Positions 10,656 to 22,632 of a stretch of 64,000 nt of DNA are shown here, one piece after another. Under the pieces are notes generated by a model. That model was given only the letters and a program-made list of their open reading frames with translations, was not told where the DNA came from and searched no databases. The stretch lies in NCBI GenBank assembly GCA_947471745.1, contig CANJKZ010000768.1:1069501-1133500 (forward strand). Direction: 5' to 3'. A program made the position numbers and the translations under genes. The stretch's first letter is position 1; every line of letters starts with the position of its first letter. Origin of the DNA: Closterium sp. Naga37s-1 (taxonomy: Eukaryota; Streptophyta; Zygnematophyceae; Desmidiales; Closteriaceae).

Positions 10656-12843
10656 ATGGAGGCTCGGACGATCTATGATTTACCTGACGATATCCTCGCT
10701 AAGATCCTTACGCACTCCTTAGAGCAGCCTGCTTCACTCGAATCTCACTTGAACAACTTGACCACTCATGTTCGGCCAGTAGTCAAGCCTGTACCAGCCG
10801 CCGACGTGGCTCGGAATCTCCTCATGGCGTCCGTCTGCCGTAGCTGGCGTCTTTTAGCGAAGCTTCACGTGACGACGCTCTCTATTAAAAAGGACGTTGT
10901 AGTGTCCCTCGAAGTTCTCTCAGTCGCCCTCGAGTGCTTCTCAAATCTCACCCATCTGCATCTTAGCGACAACAGCACCGAGACGCTCAACGACGCCTTC
11001 CTTGCTCACCTAGCTTCGTCATGCCCCAAGCTGGTGTCCCTTCACGTGGGAAGGAGTTTTGCACGGAAACAGCCATTCGGCCTCGACGGCCTAGTTAAGC
11101 ATTATCGTAGAAAGGAGGTTCATCCAATAACTACTGAGGGCCTGGATCTGTTCTTCCAAAAGCTCCCCCAATTAGAGCTGGTTACCCTCTTCTGTCTCGA
11201 CCGAGAAACAAGGCTACCAAGTACCTTCTTTCAGTTGAGGCGTTTGCACACGCTTCTTCTCACTGACGCTACAGTCTTAGAGAATCCCAGTTTCGCAAAC
11301 CTTGCGGCTCTTACCACCCTGTACTTAACGTTTCCCACGACTCACCCATCTTTCCACTCTCGGCCCTCACCAGAACCATCAGTCGGCGGGTGTTGCAAGT
11401 GTGATGCTGCCGTCTTGCCTAAAATCGCTGAACTTCTTCATTTCTTGTCCTAAGTTGGACACCATCTTCCCATCAGCATCACCCTTCACCGGGCTAGAGG
11501 AGCTGCTCATCACCAAGTGCAGTGAGCTGGAGACCCTTCCAGATCGCATAGGACACTTGCTGCCGTGCCTGCGCAAGCTGGTCATTCGTGAGTGTTATTA
11601 TTTCTCTCACCTGCCTAAAAGCTTCATTTCTCTCAGCCGTTTGGAAACCCTCGTCGTCTCTAATTCTGTCGAGTTAACCTTACTACCCAGCAACTTCGGT
11701 CTCCTGCCTGCCCTAAAACTGCTGGTGCTGGAGGATTTGCTCTTTACCGAATTACCTCCTTCCTTGTGTCATCTCACGTCTCTCGAGGCACTTTCAATAG
11801 TTGACTGCCACCAGCTTTGGCAGGAGCCAGCAGAGTTATGCTGCCTCACAACTCTCAAGGCGCTCTGCCTCTCAAACTCGTATGGTCTTACCTTGCCAGA
11901 GGACGTGGGGGCCCTTGCACGTCTGGAGGCTCTCAGGTTGTACCTCTACATGTATCCCCTTCCAGCTTCATTCTCCCAGCTGTCTTCACTGACGATCCTT
12001 GAGCTGGAGCAATGTGGTGGAAACGAACTTCCAGAAGCCTTGGGAGAGCTGAGCAGCCTACGGGAGCTGAAAGTTGTTGATTCTTTAATCAGCACGTTAC
12101 CTACCTCGCTGACACGGCTTACGAGACTTCAGATCTTGGAGGTCAGAGGCTGCTGGTCTCTCTTGGATGTACCTTCGAGGCTAGATGCGCTCGTGGGGCT
12201 CATAAGGCTGGAGTTGACGGAATGTTGGCAGCTGAGTGGACCCCCTGCTGGTCTGCCACCATCTCTTGAGACCCTCTGCTTGGGGCCCTTCAGGGAAGAA
12301 GATTCCTCCCATGTGGTGGACATCTCTGGGTTGTCGCAGCTGAGGGTGCTGAAACTGAACTGCGTTGTGGTGCGCTGCGGGCCTGCAGTGAGCAGCATGT
12401 TGCCGTGTCTGCAGCAGCTGGAGCAGCTGGAGATGCGTTTGGAACGTGATAGTGAGGAGCTCCTGATCCCCTTAATGTTGCTCCCTCGCCTGCGCAGCAT
12501 GCTGATAGAAGCGCCGGATATCTGCAGCCTTCCAGAAAATCTGGCAACAGTGTTGCCGGAGCTACGGCAGCTGGAGCTTCGCTCTTGGTCACCGGAGGAG
12601 CTGCCGGGAAGCATAGTGGAGCTCAGCTCGCTGACGACTTTGATTGTTAACGCACCTCAACTGACGTCGCTACCTCAGGGCATGAGCCGCTTGTCTCGGC
12701 TGCGCAAACTGGAGCTGATTCGCTGCACCGCCTTGCAGCACCTCCCTGAGTGTCTCACCCAGCTGCACCGGCTGATACTGCATGGCACCTCCGTCTCATC
12801 CCTTCCTGCCGATTTCGTGCAGCTGACGGCTGAAGAGCATTGA
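10656..12843 (+). pseudogene. F-box/LRR protein, copy B, frameshifted and C-terminally truncated
   Basis: The start is placed at ATG 10656 (MEARTIYDLPDDILAKIL), which aligns with the paralogues; an in-frame ATG at 10608 would add 16 residues. The F-box-like part has LPDDILAKIL and ASVCRSWRLL, then a long LRR region with LPxxLxxLxxL repeats. The first frame closes at 11453. The homologous protein resumes one frame over from about 11390 (LPSCLKSLNFF matches LPSLRSLEV in the intact copy) and stops at 12843, about 25-30 residues short of the end conserved in the others. Part of the segment between the two frames is also missing relative to the intact copy. No GT/AG intron rescuing the frame was obvious. 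It is most likely a pseudogene; an unrecognised intron is the alternative. Confidence 0.8.
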
Positions 12844-13672
12844 AGGGCATTGACTCAGCTAATTACCTTCAGCTGGTGGTGACTGCCATGGTGGACTTGA
12901 CTTGCTTGAAGGCGCTGCAATATCGCGGGGGATGCTACCAGTGGCCAGGGAGATGCTCTGCTCATCATTGCTAAGCAGCTGTGTAGTGCGATAGCATTCT
13001 GCTTGCAATGTCTCAGTGCTAGCAGATGCTGGATGGCAAAGGCGTCTTGAAGCCGGTCTCATGCCAGTGAAGCTGGTGCGTGGGGAGATGAATGACTGGA
13101 TGGGGCTGTTCAGGGACTTGTAGTGTGCTCCTCGCTGATCTTGATTGCCTTGTAAGGTACCTTTTTTTGGACTGTCAAGAATGTTGTATTCACATATATT
13201 TTCAGCATCAGGGATGGCAGAACATGGTACCTAAAGGGAACAAAAAGAGCAGAAGAGATACTCAGGAGACGTAGTCTGATGCCAAGCCTGTGTGATCATT
13301 GCACGAGTGGTCCCACATGCACTCTGTAAATCAGCTACCGTAGGAGTCGTTGAATGCTGCTTGGATGACAGCATACCGTTATGGAATGTCATGGATCTTG
13401 CGTTGTTCCATTCAGTACTTTCAGTTCAGTTCAATGCTGAGGAAGTCACAACATTTTTGTATCGCCAATGTCTCTTTTGAAGCCGCGGCCAGATCCACTG
13501 TGCATTTTGAGAAACGCATTGTGAGATGTACATTTTGATTTTCGCATTCTGAAGAATTCGATCGAAGAGCTATAATTTGATGGATTCATTATGAGAGATG
13601 CATCCTACATTACAACAAATCCGAAATTTGTATTTTGGTCTGCATCAGAAAAAACATTGTTTTGAGAGATTG
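12844..13672. other. Spacer with decayed tail of copy B
   Basis: No gene recognised. The first 100 bp probably derive from the lost C-terminal codons of copy B. After that the sequence is moderately AT-rich without motifs up to the hAT target duplication. Confidence 0.4.
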
Positions 13673-13680
13673 CCCCCAAC

Positions 13681-16600
13681 CAGGGCCCAAAATTGGTTTT
13701 GGGGCACCCTGCCATATCAGGGTCCCCCAGTGCCCTTTGCCTGACCGTCTGTGTGGGAAATTTTTTACCCTGAGCTAGTCAGTGTGTTTTAGCCAGTATC
13801 CTGTGTGTGTAAGGGTATTTAAAAAACCATTCTGATTGCAAGTTCAAAGTCCTACTGGCACAACCTAATAACTTCCCTACATGCAACTCTACTCAACATA
13901 ACCACCACTAACAAGACAACACATCACTCATTCTCGGGTCCCTCCTGGTGGTCTGCACTTGCAGTGGTGTCAGGGACTGTTGCCGTGTTAAACTGAGTAT
14001 CACTTGGGTTGCTGCCAGTGAAGTCTCGGATTGGCCGCCTGTTTCTGTCGCCACGGAAGATGCGTGCGACCTCAAACCAGTCCACGGTGTACTCAAGGAG
14101 AGAGCAGCGCATTAGGTGTCCCAATGATGTGTCTGAGATGCTCCCCCGGCCCCACGTTTTTATAATGTTCTGCTTGCTAAACCCCCTCTCGCACTCCACC
14201 GTGCTCAGGGGCAGCACAGCGACTGCTTGCCACAGGAGCATGATGTTGGGGTAGGAGCGCTGCCACTGGTCGTCGCGCAGAGTGTTGCTGAGCGCCTGAT
14301 GGAAGTCTTCGTCATGGTGCTGAGAATGCATGGTCGATGTAAACATCCACAGCTCAGCGACAGCCTTCGTGTAGTTGAAGCCTGAGGCATAGGGGGAGTG
14401 ATTCTCAAAGGAGTAGAAAGCGGCAGATTAGTGTAGGGAGGGGGAAGGGGGAAGGGGGGGGGGGGGGGAGGTGTTGATCTTTACGAGCACAAATCATGTG
14501 AAACAGGCCGTGTGCAGGCTATTACAGCAGGGTGTGTCACTCATGTGAACACAGATTTGTCATAATCAACAGCGCACAAACCTGGCAAGGACTCGCGGTA
14601 GAGCACATGGAGCTGCTTCAGCCAGCGCTTGTACGCCGCGACACGCTTGTCATCATCTTGTAGGTACTTCGATGACAGGAACAGCTTCGAGCCATCGAGG
14701 TGAGACAGATCTCTCAGGCGCTTCTCAAGCTGCTTGACAACCTCCCGCACAAACTTGGTCGACAGCTCGTAGCATGCTGTCGCGTCACCTGCCGGCGCTT
14801 CACCTTCACCGTCAGGGTCTTCATCGGCCAGTGGCCTCTCGTGGAGCACGAACTCATGAGAGGATGGGGTCCCATCTCTATCGACCCCTTCCACCTTCAT
14901 CTTCCGCTTGTCCGGGTCCGACTTCCCATGTGCACGAATGAAGGCAGGCAAATGCATCTTGTCGCCATGACCGAATGTGTGTCCCTCGGGGACACGGAGA
15001 TAGCGTTGGGTGAGGCGCATCCGCGTCTGCTCTGCAAGGTGTGCCACCAGAGTCACGTCCACCTGCGACGCACGCGCAGTACAGAATCAGTGTGTGCGTG
15101 TTGGTAAAACGATATTCCATATGGAAACCAAGCATTGAGGTGACTGTGTGACATAAACAGAGCGCATACTAACCTGGCGTTGCTGGAACCGAAGGTTGAG
15201 CTGATTTAGCTCGAACAGGACGTCCGCCAGGAGCCGCAAAAGCCAGTGAAACTTGAATGACGTCGCCACTTCGTACATCGTCGGCGACTGGTCTTTCATC
15301 AAAACAATGGCAGCCGGGAGCACTTCCAGAAGTCGAGACACGGCTTCCCCGCGAGATAACCACCGAACTGCATGGATGCCTTGGGCTTCAAGGTTGGTTT
15401 GACAGAAGGTGAGCTGTAGATTCATGAACCGCGCGTGCTGGACGTTGCTGTTGGATAGAAGGGAGGCAAAACCGCGCACGATGTCATCGACAATGTTGAG
15501 CTCCTTCACGGCAGTCGCAGCATCTTTCGCCGCCAGAGCTTCACTGCAGGACAGAGGGTGGATCGGTGAAGAAGGGGACATGTTGCCCACGCATTAGGCT
15601 CAAACATGGAGTGAAGCATATACACAACAACGCAAAGGGTTAAGGCGTAAAACAATGCACATCATATAAACGAACCGATGCGCTATGCAATGTGTGGAAA
15701 CGAGGTGAGGAATCTTGGCGCGGAGACGCGCGACCACGCCATTGTGAACCCCGACCATCACGCTCGCGCCATCCGTGGCGATGCCGACCATCTTCTGCAG
15801 GTCCACACCAATATGCTGCAGGAACTGAACGACGACAGATGTGAGGGAAGCAGCGTCTGTCCGCTCAACCGTTAGAAGAGATAAGAACTCGGTCGACACC
15901 ACAGTTCCCTTGAAGAATGTGCCATAGATGATCAGGTGCTTCCCATGGATGCGATCCGTACTCTCGTCAATGCCAATCCCGAACCACGGTGAGGTCAGCA
16001 GGTGCTGCAGCTGGAGGTCCTGGAGGTAAGTCGACATCGATCTGATCTTCTCCTTGAAACCGTAGCTGCACACACGACGGACAGATGCGGAAGTATTAAT
16101 ATCACACGACTGTACAGGCAATAAAACATGCTACTTTAAAAGGAATGCATGAACTTACTCCGTATAGTACGTGCCATAGCCACCTGTGGGCGGTAGATCT
16201 GGAAGTCCCTCTCTGGCCAGGAACCAGCACAGAGGTACAAAAAGGGCGATTGGAGCATCCGCCTTACAGATGAACATGGCGATGTGCAGACAGCGGATTA
16301 TGTGACGTGTAGATGCATCCGTGGCTTGCCAACGAGTGAGAGTCAGTTGACGCTCATGACGCGCCTCAGCCTCAGCTTCCACCTTCAAAGCGGCCTTGTG
16401 CGCCCTTGTCGCAACATGGGCGCGCATGCTGCCAAGCTGAAGATCGCGACCACCCTCGCCCTTGATGCCGTACGTCGTGTTGGCAGCGGGGTCGCCATGC
16501 AGCATGCAGATGTTGCACTTCAACGAGGGCCGGCCTGCTTTCGTGCGATGCAAACGAAGCCACGGAAAACGAGACGACCAGTCAGAATCAAAACGATGCT

Positions 16601-17616
16601 TGATAATAGCATACTCAGTGTCCGCATCCGATTTGGGTAGCTCCTCAGCCTCCTCTGGCGGAGGTACACGTGGAGGACTTGGTGGTTTGCGTGGAGGCTT
16701 TGCACCCCACAGGAGCTGCTGGGTGTATTTCACATCACCGGTTCAAGCACGCTTAGCTGGAGCACTGTTGACCGTTGACGGAGTGCTCTCGCCTCGGTTT
16801 GAAGGGCCCTCGTCACCACCAGGCACCAATGTCACGGACGGGTGTGGCTCCCAGGCAGTCGGCGAGTTCGGTGCCTCCCACGCATACACCATGCCGACTG
16901 AACGGACTGGTGATTCGGGGCGAGGAGGTTCTTGGACAGGAGTGGCATAGGCTTTGCCCAGCCGTGGGAAAACCCCGAGCACAGAAAGTCCATTGCGAGG
17001 AGAAGCAGGTGCTTCTCCTCCTGAGTCCTCGTCTGGCATGGTAAGGTGGAGCTAGTGGGGCAGAGTAGGGGATAGAAGAAATGGCTGGAGAAGGTGAGGA
17101 TGAAAGAGAAGGCACTCGTTCTAAGGATGGGTCCTTTCGACCACGCTTCCAGAATGTGTGGCGCTGCGCATGCAATGAATAGGCCAAGGAAGCCCCACCA
17201 CCACCCACAGTCTGCAAGGACACTCCGTGGCATGGTGGTGTGGGCCACATTGCCATGCTGGATGTAAATGCTGTAGAGGCAGCGAATCACAAGTTTCCTG
17301 GTGTGGTCTGTTTTGTCGATGTGACAGCGCGACAGTGACTCGTCTGGCCGGTTTTGTAACCATCTCGGACTAGTGGCCACATGGGCCCTGTTGTACAGAA
17401 ACCACACGAAGAAAGTCTGTTTCAGTGCATTTGGAAAAGTACGCTGACGAGTCAGGGGAGAACTCGGGGTGGCCTGATTTTGCAAGTGTATTTCAAAAAC
17501 TACAAATATACAGTCAGGGTCAATTTGTAAATACACGTCCTACATCAGGGCATTCCTGGAAAAGCAGCCCATAGCAAGGGTAGAAAGGGTAAAACACCCT
17601 TGAATTTTGAACCCTG
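13681..17616 (-). mobile_element. Complete hAT DNA transposon
   Basis: Both ends are visible. The left end starts CAGGGCCCAAAATT; the right end, read inward on the other strand, starts CAGGGTTCAAAATT. They form imperfect terminal inverted repeats of about 14 bp with the CAGGG start typical of hAT elements. The 8 bp on each side are identical, CCCCCAAC at 13673-13680 and 17617-17624, matching the 8-bp target duplication of this superfamily. The 3,936-bp element carries one minus-strand transposase gene (13924-17039). The right target copy abuts the CCCCACTTCTCTC satellite directly. Perfect target duplication suggests fairly recent insertion, but the transposase has a stop. Confidence 0.92.
13924..17039 (-). 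pseudogene. hAT transposase gene, five exons, one in-frame TGA
   Basis: Exons deduced by hand: 17039-16159, 16065-15676, 15543-15174, 15062-14582 and 14381-13924. All junctions are GT/AG and phase-consistent, giving 860 codons. Domains in order: a Pro-rich N-terminus; a BED/TTF-like zinc finger (CNIC, then HVATRAHK); the DDE core with GIGIDEST (first Asp), GIATDGASVM (second Asp), STHCIAHREA formed across intron 2, and WLSRGEA (probable catalytic Glu); and the C-terminal dimerisation block CERGFSKQNIIKTW. The layout resembles ZNF862-type hAT transposases. One defect was seen: TGA at 16743-16745 (codon 99), before the zinc finger. A 54-nt in-frame intron could remove it, but its borders are weak. 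Otherwise the gene is intact, so it is either recently inactivated or mis-sequenced there. Confidence 0.88.
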
Positions 17617-17624
17617 CCCCCAAC

Positions 17625-18873
17625 CCCACTTCTCTCACAACCCCACTTTTCTCACATCCCCACTTCTCTCACAACCCCACTTCTCTCACACCCACCACTA
17701 CTCTCACACCCCCCACTTCTCTCACACCCCCCACTTCTCTCTCACCCCCCACTTCTCTCTCACCCCCCACTTCTCTCTCACCCCCCACTTCTCTCTCACC
17801 CCCCACTTCTCTCACACCCCCCACTTCTCTCACAAACCCCACTTCTCTCTCACCCCCCACTTCTCTCTCACCCCCCACTTCTCTCTCACCCCCCACTTCT
17901 CTCTCACCCCCCACTTCTCTCTCACCCCCCACTTCTCTCTCACCCCCCACTTCTCTCACACCCCCCACTTCTCTCTCACCCCCCACTTCTCTCACACCCC
18001 CCACTTCTCTCTCACCCCCCACTTCTCTCTCACCCCCCATTTCTCTCTCACCCCCCACTTCTCTCTCACCCCCCACTTCTCTCTCACCCCCCACTTCTCT
18101 CTCACCCCCCACTTCTCTCTCACCCCCCACTTCTCTCTCACCCCCCACTTCTCTCTCACCCCCCACTTCTCTCTCACCCCCCACTTCTCTCTCACCCCCC
18201 ACTTCTCTCTCACCCCCCACTTCTCTCTCACCCCCCACTTCTCTCACACCCCCCACTTCTCTCTCACCCCCCACTTCTCTCACACCCCCCACTTCTCTCT
18301 CACCCCCCACTTCTCTCTCACCCCCCATTTCTCTCTCACCCCCCACTTCTCTCTCACCCCCCACTTCTCTCTCACCCCCCACTTCTCTCTCACCCCCCAC
18401 TTCTCTCTCACCCCCCACTTCTCTCTCACCCCCCACTTCTCTCTCACCCCCCACTTCTCTCTCACCCCCCACTTCTCTCTCACCCCCCACTTCTCTCTCA
18501 CCCCCCACTTCTCTCTCACCCCCCACTTCTCTCACACCCCCCACTTCTCTCTCACCCCCCACTTCTCTCTCACCCCCCACTTCTCTCACCCCCCACTTCT
18601 CTCTCACCCCCCACTTCTCTCTCACCCCCCACTTCTCTCTCACCCCCCACTTCTCTCTCACCCCCCACTTCTCTCTCACCCCCCACTTCTCTCTCACCCC
18701 CCACTTCTCTCACACAACCCACTTCTCTCACACCCCCCACTTCTCTCACACCCCCTCTCTCACACCCTTCACTTCTCTCATACCCTTCACATCTCTCATA
18801 CCCCCCACATCTCTCATACCCCCCACATCTCTCATACCCCCCATTCCTCTCATACCCCCCACTTTTCACATCC
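17625..18873. repeat. 18-bp minisatellite array (about 70 units)
   Basis: Tandem CACTTCTCTCTCACCCCC units. Variants carry CTCACACC in place of CTCTCACC, and the last units change to CATCTCTCATACCC. The unit length is a multiple of three and lacks stops, so long low-complexity frames cross it on both strands; these are not genes. The array begins directly at the hAT target duplication. A blocked higher-order pattern is visible: long stretches of units around 17.98-18.23 kb and 18.27-18.52 kb look like copies of each other. Confidence 0.95.
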
Positions 18874-18887
18874 GATTTCTTACGTTC

Positions 18888-19105
18888 ACCCATGACCTGA
18901 GGCTGATGACCATGACCTGAGGCTGATGACCATGACCTGACCTGAGGCTGATGCCCATGACCTGAGGCTGATGACCATGACCTGAGGCTGATGGGTTCAC
19001 CCATGACCTGAGGCTGATGGGTTCACCCATGACCTGAGGCTGATGGGTTCACCCATGACCTGAGGCTGATGGGTTCACCCAGCCTCAGGTCATGGGCTGA
19101 TGGGT
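18888..19105. repeat. CATGACCTGAGGCTGATG repeat
   Basis: About nine copies of an 18-bp core with alternating spacers (AC or GGGTTCACC). The last unit is inverted (GCCTCAGGTCATGGG around 19082-19096), so the array can fold back at its right end. Confidence 0.9.
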
Positions 19106-20543
19106 GAGGCGAGGCTGGGCAAGGGTGCTCCGTGGCCGTGTGCTTCCTCAGGGACGAGCAGTGGGAGGAGGAGGTGGGGGTGTGATGAGAGGTACCAGAA
19201 GCTCACTGATGTGCACTTGCTTCTCCTGTACCGACGTCTGGCCAACGAATTCGCATCGCTACAGCACTGTATGGCCCACATACTCGGCCCCCCACAGCGC
19301 AGGCGCACTGCTCTCCAAGGCACTATCCCCTCGCCACCCCATACCTCTCCTTCCCCCCCACCCCATCCCCCACACGACTCCCCAACCCTCCAAGCTCCGC
19401 ACCTGGTTTTCCTACCCCAGTGCCTGACCCACGGATTCCTGTCCCTCCTATGGCGCTGCACTCACCCACGTGCTCCCCGCCACCCCGTTTCCTTGGCTCG
19501 CCCCATCCCCCCATCTCCCCTCTCCTGTTATCCCGCGACATCTTATGCTCAGGAAAAAAATATTGATTTCTCATCTGCTCCTCGTCCCCTACCCTCCCCA
19601 CCCCTATCTGCTTCTCCCGCCATGCTCTCACCTGCTGATCTCACCTGCTGCTCTCAACTCCTGCTCTCACCTGCTGCTCTCATGTGTGGCGTTGACGAAA
19701 CGCAGGTTGATCATAATGAATGTGCTGGGGGGTATGGAGCAGGGGGGGCAGGGTTTGAAGCCGGTGGATGGGGCTATGGAGCGGTGGGGGGGCAGCATGG
19801 GATGGGAAGTAGCAACGGGCAAGGGACAACACTATCTGAGTTCCTGGTAAGCCTGTCCCTTTCCCGCTCAGCCTATCCCTTTTGAAAGTTGCAAAGTGAT
19901 CATTGGTCACCGCCTTTCACTGCCCATCTCGCCAGTCACTGCCCGTCACCCCTTCTCTGGCCTCCCTTGCTTCCCTCGCCTGCTTCCCCTGTTGGTTGCT
20001 CTTCCCTCTGACATCCCCCTTCCACCTTTCCGCCCATCCTCCCGTGCGCCCACGCCCTCCCCCATCCAACCATACCTCATCCCTTCATCCCCCCATCCTC
20101 CCATCCCCACTTGCCCCCATACCCCATTCCCCCCATCTCCCCAACCCCCAATCCACCCATCCTCCCATCCCCACTTGCTCCCATTCCCTCATCCCCCATC
20201 GAAGCATACCTCATCGCCCCATCCCCCCATCCCCTCATCCTCCCATCCCCATTTGCCTCTATACCCCATTCCCCCCATCTCCTCATCCCCCCATCCCCCT
20301 ATTCCCCCATGCCCCCATCCCCCCATCTCCCATTCCCATTTGCCCCTATACCCCATTTCCCCCATCTCCCCATCCCCCCATCCCCCGATTTTCCCCATCC
20401 GCCCACCCCCCATCTCCCCGTGCCTCCATCCTTCCATCCTCCCATTCCCACTTCCCCCCCATTTTGATGCGCCTTAAACCCATTCCCCCATCTCCCCATC
20501 TCTCCCCCATCTGCCCATTCCCTCCTCATCCCGCTCTTATCAG
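19106..20543. other. C-rich spacer with possible exon remnants
   Basis: No complete gene. A 60-codon stretch near 19160-19260 (containing RYQKLTDVHLLLLYRRLANEF on the plus strand) looks protein-like but is not recognised. From 20050 to 20530 the DNA is a degenerate CCCCATC-type repeat. It may be the decayed 5' part of the exon-rich region that follows. Confidence 0.35.
20050..20530. repeat. Degenerate CCCCATC minisatellite
   Basis: Imperfect CCCCCATC/TCCCATC units with interspersed TTGCCCCTATACCCCATT segments repeated three or four times at roughly 100-bp spacing. Confidence 0.85.
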
Positions 20544-20742
20544 GCCAACGCAGCAAGGAATTCAGGAGAGCCTATCAACTCGCAGGTGTGTTTTGATGAG
20601 GATCTGAGACACCTCAAACTCAATCCACAGGTCAGAAGGCAATTTTACATGCATCTAAAATATCATCTCACTTCAGGGAGGCCCATAAACTCGCAGGTGC
20701 GTTTTGATCAAGGTCTGAGACACCTTAAACCTGAATGACGCA
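20544..20742 (+). pseudogene. Duplicated 29-codon exon, unknown protein
   Basis: The first copy, 20544-20630, is open for 29 codons, preceded by CAG and followed by GT, so it has the shape of an internal exon (peptide includes SQVCFDEDLRHLKLNPQ). A second, diverged copy from about 20672 to 20742 encodes SQVRFDQGLRHLKPE and then a stop. The protein is not recognised. It lies directly upstream of the RBM42-like exons and may belong to the same ancestral gene. Confidence 0.45.
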
Positions 20743-21063
20743 GGACAGTTTTGATGCAATCACGCTTTGTATTTTGCATCACCCTCGTTACAAAAATCAA
20801 TCAAACCATGGAGACGTGGTTTGAGGCGCCTCAAATTCGAGACTGGAGCTGATGGAAGTTCATCAGCTCACTTCACAAGCCATTTGCAACTTGCAATCGA
20901 GTTTTGGAAGTTGCAACATTAACCAAGGGGGGTTTCTTCTGTCAAGCATTGGTTGTTTTCCAAAGCTCCGTTCCCCTGTGAGCCTATTTCATTTCCACTG
21001 AGATTTTTTCTTTTTTCCCTTGAAGCACTAGCATGGTCATCGTACCTCCCATTTCCCCTATCA

Positions 21064-21582
21064 GGAGAAGTAGCTGTTCCAGAGGGATGCAGCCATGAGC
21101 AACCAGGCAGGCAACTCCTTAAGCCCCTTGTTTTTTCCATCTCTTGTCCTCCCCCCTTCATTCCCCCCGATCAGGCGGGAGCTGTTTTAAAGGGATGCAG
21201 CCATGATCAACCCGGCAGCTCACACTCCCCTGCTCACCCCCCCCCTTCCCATTTCCCCCCTTTCCTGCTGCCGCCCGTCCGCCTTTTCTCAAGTGCAGGT
21301 GGAGCAGCTGTTTTAAAGGGATCCAGCAATGACCCCCACTTTGATTCCCGCCCCTGGCCACACCCACTTTCCGCTCCCCCCCTTTCCCAATGAGCAGGCG
21401 GAGCAGCTATTTCAAAGGGATGCGGCCATGATCAATCCGGCATTGCTGGAAGGAGTTAAAGCTACCCTGGCCAGTAACGTGCCGCTGGGCATGGCCGGGC
21501 AGCAAAAGAAAAAGCGGCCGGTGTCGAGGACAGCTACCTGGCAGAAATGGGAAGATCCAATTCTGACATAATGGCCTGAGAG
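21064..21582 (+). pseudogene. RBM42: RBM42-like exon A, tandem copies
   Basis: Four copies start at about 21064, 21172, 21297 and 21397 with a common block encoding AEQLFQRDAAMINPA or decayed versions. The first three are short and degraded. The fourth, 21397-21578, is a full exon preceded by GAGCAG and followed by a GTGAGT donor. It encodes AEQLFQRDAAMINPALLEG, a Lys-rich stretch (KKKRP) and WQKWEDPILT, then TAA where a conserved Asp is expected, then WPE. This is the segment just before the RNA-recognition motif in RBM42, a conserved RNA-binding protein of plants and animals. The family call rests on my recognition of QLFQRDA and the WEDP...WPE order. Confidence 0.65.
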
Positions 21583-21829
21583 TGAGTTGGCTTAATACCC
21601 CCCATATTCCACATAACCCATACCATATATCCCTGTATCCTTGGATCAGCATAACCCCCAAACCTCATATTCGGATGCTCTTATAACCAATGCCTTTGAG
21701 CTGCCGTCCCCATTTGTCCACATACTATCCACATACTCAAACACCCCCATGCCTCCGTGCCCCCATTCCTGCATGCTTGCTCCCATATCCCTTGCCCGCA
21801 TTCCACATGCCCTTACCCCTTCAAGACGA

Positions 21830-22587
21830 CCACAGGGTCGTATGCTGTTTATTAACGTGATTGAAGCACGGAGGTTTATTAGAGGCACTGTGCCACCTGT
21901 AACCCGCCCCTGTGCTTCCATATCACCATAACAATATGTGCTACCCTGTCCTTTCCCCGTCAAGACGGCCATAGGGCTGTTCATAAGTTCGTCTTGATTG
22001 AGCTCGGGCTGTTCATCAACGTGATTGCCAGGCACCGAGGTTAATGGCATACCCCCCGTACTCCCCATACCCCCATATCCCGTGCCTTACCCATATTTTC
22101 TAAATCTCATGCAGGCGACCGTCGGCTGTTTTGTGGTGACCTAGGCAGCGAGGTGAACGATGGTGTGCTGGCCAAGGCATACCCCTGTACCCACCATACC
22201 CCCATTCTCTCCATACCTTCGATACCCCCATATCCCATGTTTTACTCCCGCGATCCCATTCAAACTATCATCGGCTGTTCTGTGGCGACCTGGGTAACGA
22301 GGTCAAGGCAAACTCCAAACCCTCCCCATACCCATCTGTACCCCTTACCATTCCCCCATGCCCATGGACTCCCATCCCCATGCAGGCGATCTTCGGCTGT
22401 TCTGCGGCGATTTGGGCAACGAGGTGAACGATGATGGTGCCGGCCAAGTCATACCCCCTCATAACCCCCCACACCTCATACCTCATTTCCCATTACCCAT
22501 ATACTCCTATTCCCATGCAGATGACCATCGTTTGTTTTGCAATGATCTGGGCAACGAGGTGAACGATGATGTGTTGAGAAGGGCATA
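21830..22587 (+). pseudogene. RBM42: RBM42-like exon B (RRM start), four to six tandem copies
   Basis: Clear copies occur at about 22115-22185, 22258-22312, 22383-22455 and 22518-22587. They encode variants of RLFCGDLGNEVNDDVLAKA, the very conserved start of the RBM42 RNA-recognition motif with RNP2 in LFCGDLG. Two more diverged copies are visible at about 21830-21890 and 21965-22060. Several copies keep an upstream ATGCAG acceptor, and the phase fits exon A (1 nt + 2 nt giving Ser before DRRLFC). Downstream donors are replaced by GGCATACC-like sequence, copy 3 has a frameshift and copy 4 ends in a stop. C-rich CCCATACCCCCAT spacers separate the copies. Confidence 0.7.
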
Positions 22588-22632
22588 ACCCATATCCCCA
22601 CCATTACCCATTACCCCATATCCATGTGGAGT

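Noticed and set aside
16832..17536. A 234-codon frame upstream of the hAT transposase
   Set aside because: It overlaps transposase exon 1 in another frame, has no domain and lies in the non-coding end of the element.
17600..18880. CRISPR array
   Set aside because: The repeats are directly tandem with no unique spacers, the genome is eukaryotic and no cas genes are present.
17600..18920. Long Pro/Ser/Thr-rich proteins over 430 residues
   Set aside because: They are translations of the 18-bp satellite, open on both strands because the period is divisible by three.
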